Positions 6,524 through 8,352 of a DNA stretch of 8,352 nt are shown one piece after another. This stretch comes from an uncultured Devosia sp. Lineage in GTDB: Bacteria > Pseudomonadota > Alphaproteobacteria > Rhizobiales > Devosiaceae. The first letter of the stretch is position 1. Each line of letters begins with the position of its first letter. Under the pieces are notes generated by a model. The model worked only from the letters and a program-made list of their open reading frames with translations. It ran no database searches and was not told the DNA's origin. The position numbers and the translations under genes are program-made. The stretch lies in assembly GCA_946480655.1 (NCBI GenBank), contig CAMLKN010000095.1, forward strand, positions 1-8,352, written 5' to 3'.

Positions 6524-7942
6524 CTATTGACCCGCCGGCAACTCGATGACCGCCCGGACGCCGGGTTGGTTGTCCTCGATCCGGAACGTGCCGCCATGCA
6601 GGCGTGCCACGGCATTGACCAGCGAGAGACCGAGGCCAGAGCCGGGTTCGGAGCGGCTCTTCTCGAGCCGCACGAAACGTTCGAGCACGCGCTTGCGATC
6701 GGCCTCCGGAATGCCGGGGCCATTGTCGGCGACAACTATCCGCACGACGCCGGCTTCGCGCTGAAGGTCCACAGTGATCCTGCCGGTACGCTCATCCTCG
6801 GGGCGCGCATATTTCATCGCGTTCTCAAGAAGATTGACCATGGCCTGGCCGATCAGCTCGCGATTGGCCTTGAGCGTGACGCCGGGTTCGATCCTGGTTT
6901 CAACCTCAATGCCTTCGTCCTCGGCCACCGGGCCGTAGAGCTCGGCCAGATCGGCCACAATATCGCTGACATCGATCTCACTCAGAACGCCGGAGGGCGC
7001 CCCGGCCTCGACCCGCGCAATCATCAGCAGCGCATTGAAGGTCTGGATCAGCCGATCGCTCTCGGCAATGACCGTTTCCAGCGCCCTTTCGCGCGTGTCC
7101 TCGCTGGCCGTGTCGCGCAGCGCCGCCTCGGCCTGGTTGCGGAGGCGCGTCAGGGGCGTCTTGAGGTCGTGGGCGACATTGTCAGTCACTTCCTTGAGGC
7201 CCTGCAGGAGCTGCTCGATCCGGTCCAGCATGGCGTTGAGATTGGTGGCCAGCGCATCGAATTCGTCGTTGCGCTTGGTGACCGGGACGCGCTCGGACAG
7301 GTTGCCCGACATGATCTTGGTCGAGGTCTGCTGGATGGTGTCGATGCGCCGCAGGACGCGCCGCGCAGTGATGCCGCCCGCGATCAGCGAGAACAGGATG
7401 ATGCCGACCACGCCGACCAGGAAGCTCTGGAGGATAATGGCGGAATAGCCACGGCGCTCGACCACGTCGCGCCCGACAACGAGCCGCATGCCATTGCTCA
7501 ACTCGACCGACCGGACCACGGCCACGCCTTCGCTCTGCCGCTGCGGGCGAGAATCCTCGCCCTGCACGTCATCGAGTGGATTAGGCCGTTCATAGTCGAA
7601 GCTATAGACGCCGGGCGTGATGACCACCTCGACCGGGACGTCCGAGACATTGCCGAGGAGATAGAGACCGGAAGCATCGCCGAGGTAGTAGAGCCCCGGC
7701 CCCGGCTGGGTTGACAGGCGATTGACGGCAAAGGCCAGGGCGCGAATACCCTGATTGGCTTCTATGCGCTGGAACAGGCGGATTTCGCGGTCGATGTCAT
7801 CGGCTTGCTGGCGCTGGATCTGGACGCTTGACTGCCAGCCGATGAAGCCCATCAGCAGGATGGCGAAGATGATGAAGATGGCGATGAACGTGGCGGTCAG
7901 GCGGACAGTAGAGGTCCGCCAGACCTGGGCGAAACGGCTCAC
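6524..7942 (-). CDS. Two-component sensor histidine kinase with HAMP domain
   Basis: A 472-residue inner-membrane kinase, the likely partner of the response regulator just upstream. Parts in order: membrane segment 1 (about 17-36), a periplasmic sensor region of about 135 residues with no fold I recognise, membrane segment 2 (about 172-194), HAMP (about 195-247), HisKA with the H box VAHDLKTPLTRL (His258), and an ATPase domain with NLLENAMKYA (Asn370, Asn374), DNGPGIP (Asp406) and GSGLGLSLV. All catalytic boxes are intact, and HDxxT is also the phosphatase signature, so it may both phosphorylate and dephosphorylate its partner. The start is GTG at 7942, three bases after the regulator's stop, with GGAG (7952-7949) six bases before it inside the regulator's last codons. 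This arrangement fits translational coupling. glnE follows after 41 bases. The stop is TAG. The signal sensed is unknown; the overall form resembles envelope-stress or ion-sensing PhoQ/EnvZ-type kinases. Confidence 0.94.
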   Translation of the reverse strand: MSRFAQVWRTSTVRLTATFIAIFIIFAILLMGFIGWQSSVQIQRQQADDIDREIRLFQRIEANQGIRALAFAVNRLSTQPGPGLYYLGDASGLYLLGNVSDVPVEVVITPGVYSFDYERPNPLDDVQGEDSRPQRQSEGVAVVRSVELSNGMRLVVGRDVVERRGYSAIILQSFLVGVVGIILFSLIAGGITARRVLRRIDTIQQTSTKIMSGNLSERVPVTKRNDEFDALATNLNAMLDRIEQLLQGLKEVTDNVAHDLKTPLTRLRNQAEAALRDTASEDTRERALETVIAESDRLIQTFNALLMIARVEAGAPSGVLSEIDVSDIVADLAELYGPVAEDEGIEVETRIEPGVTLKANRELIGQAMVNLLENAMKYARPEDERTGRITVDLQREAGVVRIVVADNGPGIPEADRKRVLERFVRLEKSRSEPGSGLGLSLVNAVARLHGGTFRIEDNQPGVRAVIELPAGQ

Positions 7943-7945
7943 GGC

Positions 7946-8352
7946 CTACTCCCGGATCATATAGCCGGCGCCGCGCACCGTATGCAGCAGCGGGTTGGCG
8001 TGACCCTTGTCGATTTTCGAGCGCAGGCGCGACATATGCACGTCGATGACATTGGTCTGGGGGTCGAAGTGATAGTCCCAGACATTTTCGAGCAGCATGG
8101 TGCGCGTCACCACCTTGCCCGCATTCTTCATGAGATATTCGAGCAGGCGGAACTCGCGCGGCTGCAGCAGGATGTTCTCGCCATCGCGTTCGACCTTGCG
8201 GCTGAGGCGATCGAGGGAGAGGCCGCCCACGCTGTAGCTGGTCGCGGCTTCGGCCGGGCTCGACCGGCGGGCCAGCACTTCGACGCGGGCCAGAAGCTCG
8301 GTGAAGGCATAGGGCTTGGTCAGGTAGTCGTCCCCGCCGGCGCGCAGGCCGG
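7946..8352 (-). CDS. OmpR/PhoB-family response regulator (C-terminal part; 5' end outside window)
   Basis: A DNA-binding response regulator. The visible 134 residues, continuous to the window edge, begin in the late receiver domain at GLRAGGDDYLTKPYAFTELL. The Lys of TKPY is the conserved receiver lysine that contacts the phosphoryl group. The phosphoacceptor Asp and the true start lie outside the window. A linker of about 15 residues leads to a complete winged-helix effector domain with QPREFRLLEYLMKNAGKVV, a recognition-helix segment NVIDVHMSRLRSKID and the terminal hairpin LHTVRGAGYMIRE. The ATG at 8276-8278 is internal, not a start. The stop is TAG at 7948-7946, and the partner kinase begins three bases later. 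It probably controls transcription for the membrane signal read by that kinase; its targets cannot be told from here. Confidence 0.95.
   Translation of the reverse strand, partial: GLRAGGDDYLTKPYAFTELLARVEVLARRSSPAEAATSYSVGGLSLDRLSRKVERDGENILLQPREFRLLEYLMKNAGKVVTRTMLLENVWDYHFDPQTNVIDVHMSRLRSKIDKGHANPLLHTVRGAGYMIRE
7949..7952 (-). promoter_or_regulatory. Ribosome binding site for the HAMP kinase, inside the response regulator gene
   Basis: GGAG (minus strand, 7952 to 7949) lies in the final sense codons of the response regulator, six bases before the kinase's GTG start at 7942. The spacing is ideal and supports GTG as the real start. A ribosome ending on the TAG at 7948-7946 would sit on this site, which suggests coupled translation of the pair. 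Confidence 0.65.

Noticed and set aside
6353..7714. Long plus-strand open frame (453 codons) across the glnE start and most of the HAMP kinase
   Set aside because: It is antisense to two well-identified genes and spans their junction. Its composition is what GC-rich codon bias produces on the opposite strand, and no domain is recognisable.

Overview
The window looks like ordinary chromosome from a GC-rich alphaproteobacterium, most likely Hyphomicrobiales. A Devosia- or Rhizobium-like genome is my best guess from the protein flavour and gene order; I could not run a search. It holds five protein-coding genes, two of them cut by the window edges, and one non-coding gap over 250 bases. I see no RNA gene, insertion sequence, prophage or CRISPR array.

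Layout. On the plus strand come the 3' two-thirds of pepN (aminopeptidase N, 1-1694), a terminator-like hairpin, a relatively AT-rich intergenic stretch with several short repeats (1695-1980), and a membrane-bound PAS sensor histidine kinase with no partner regulator beside it (1981-3612). On the minus strand, reading leftward from the right edge, come an OmpR/PhoB-type response regulator (5' end missing, 8352-7946), its HAMP-type sensor histidine kinase (7942-6524) and glnE, the bifunctional glutamine synthetase adenylyltransferase/adenylyl-removase (6482-3609). The regulator and kinase are 3 bases apart and the kinase and glnE 41 bases apart, so the three probably form one operon. The two strands meet tail to tail: the stop codons of the PAS kinase and glnE share one palindromic CTAG.

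How the genes work together. PepN trims peptides in the cytoplasm. GlnE sets glutamine synthetase activity according to nitrogen status. The response regulator and kinase form a classic membrane-signal pair whose stimulus and targets cannot be read from this sequence. The PAS kinase has a phosphorylation domain of the type found in the alphaproteobacterial PleC/DivJ/PdhS cell-cycle kinases, and all four of its cysteines lie in the PAS domain.

I found no clear sign of an undescribed system. The most useful leads are the cysteine-bearing PAS kinase, the repeats in front of it, the shared-stop convergent junction, and the link of glnE to a two-component pair.
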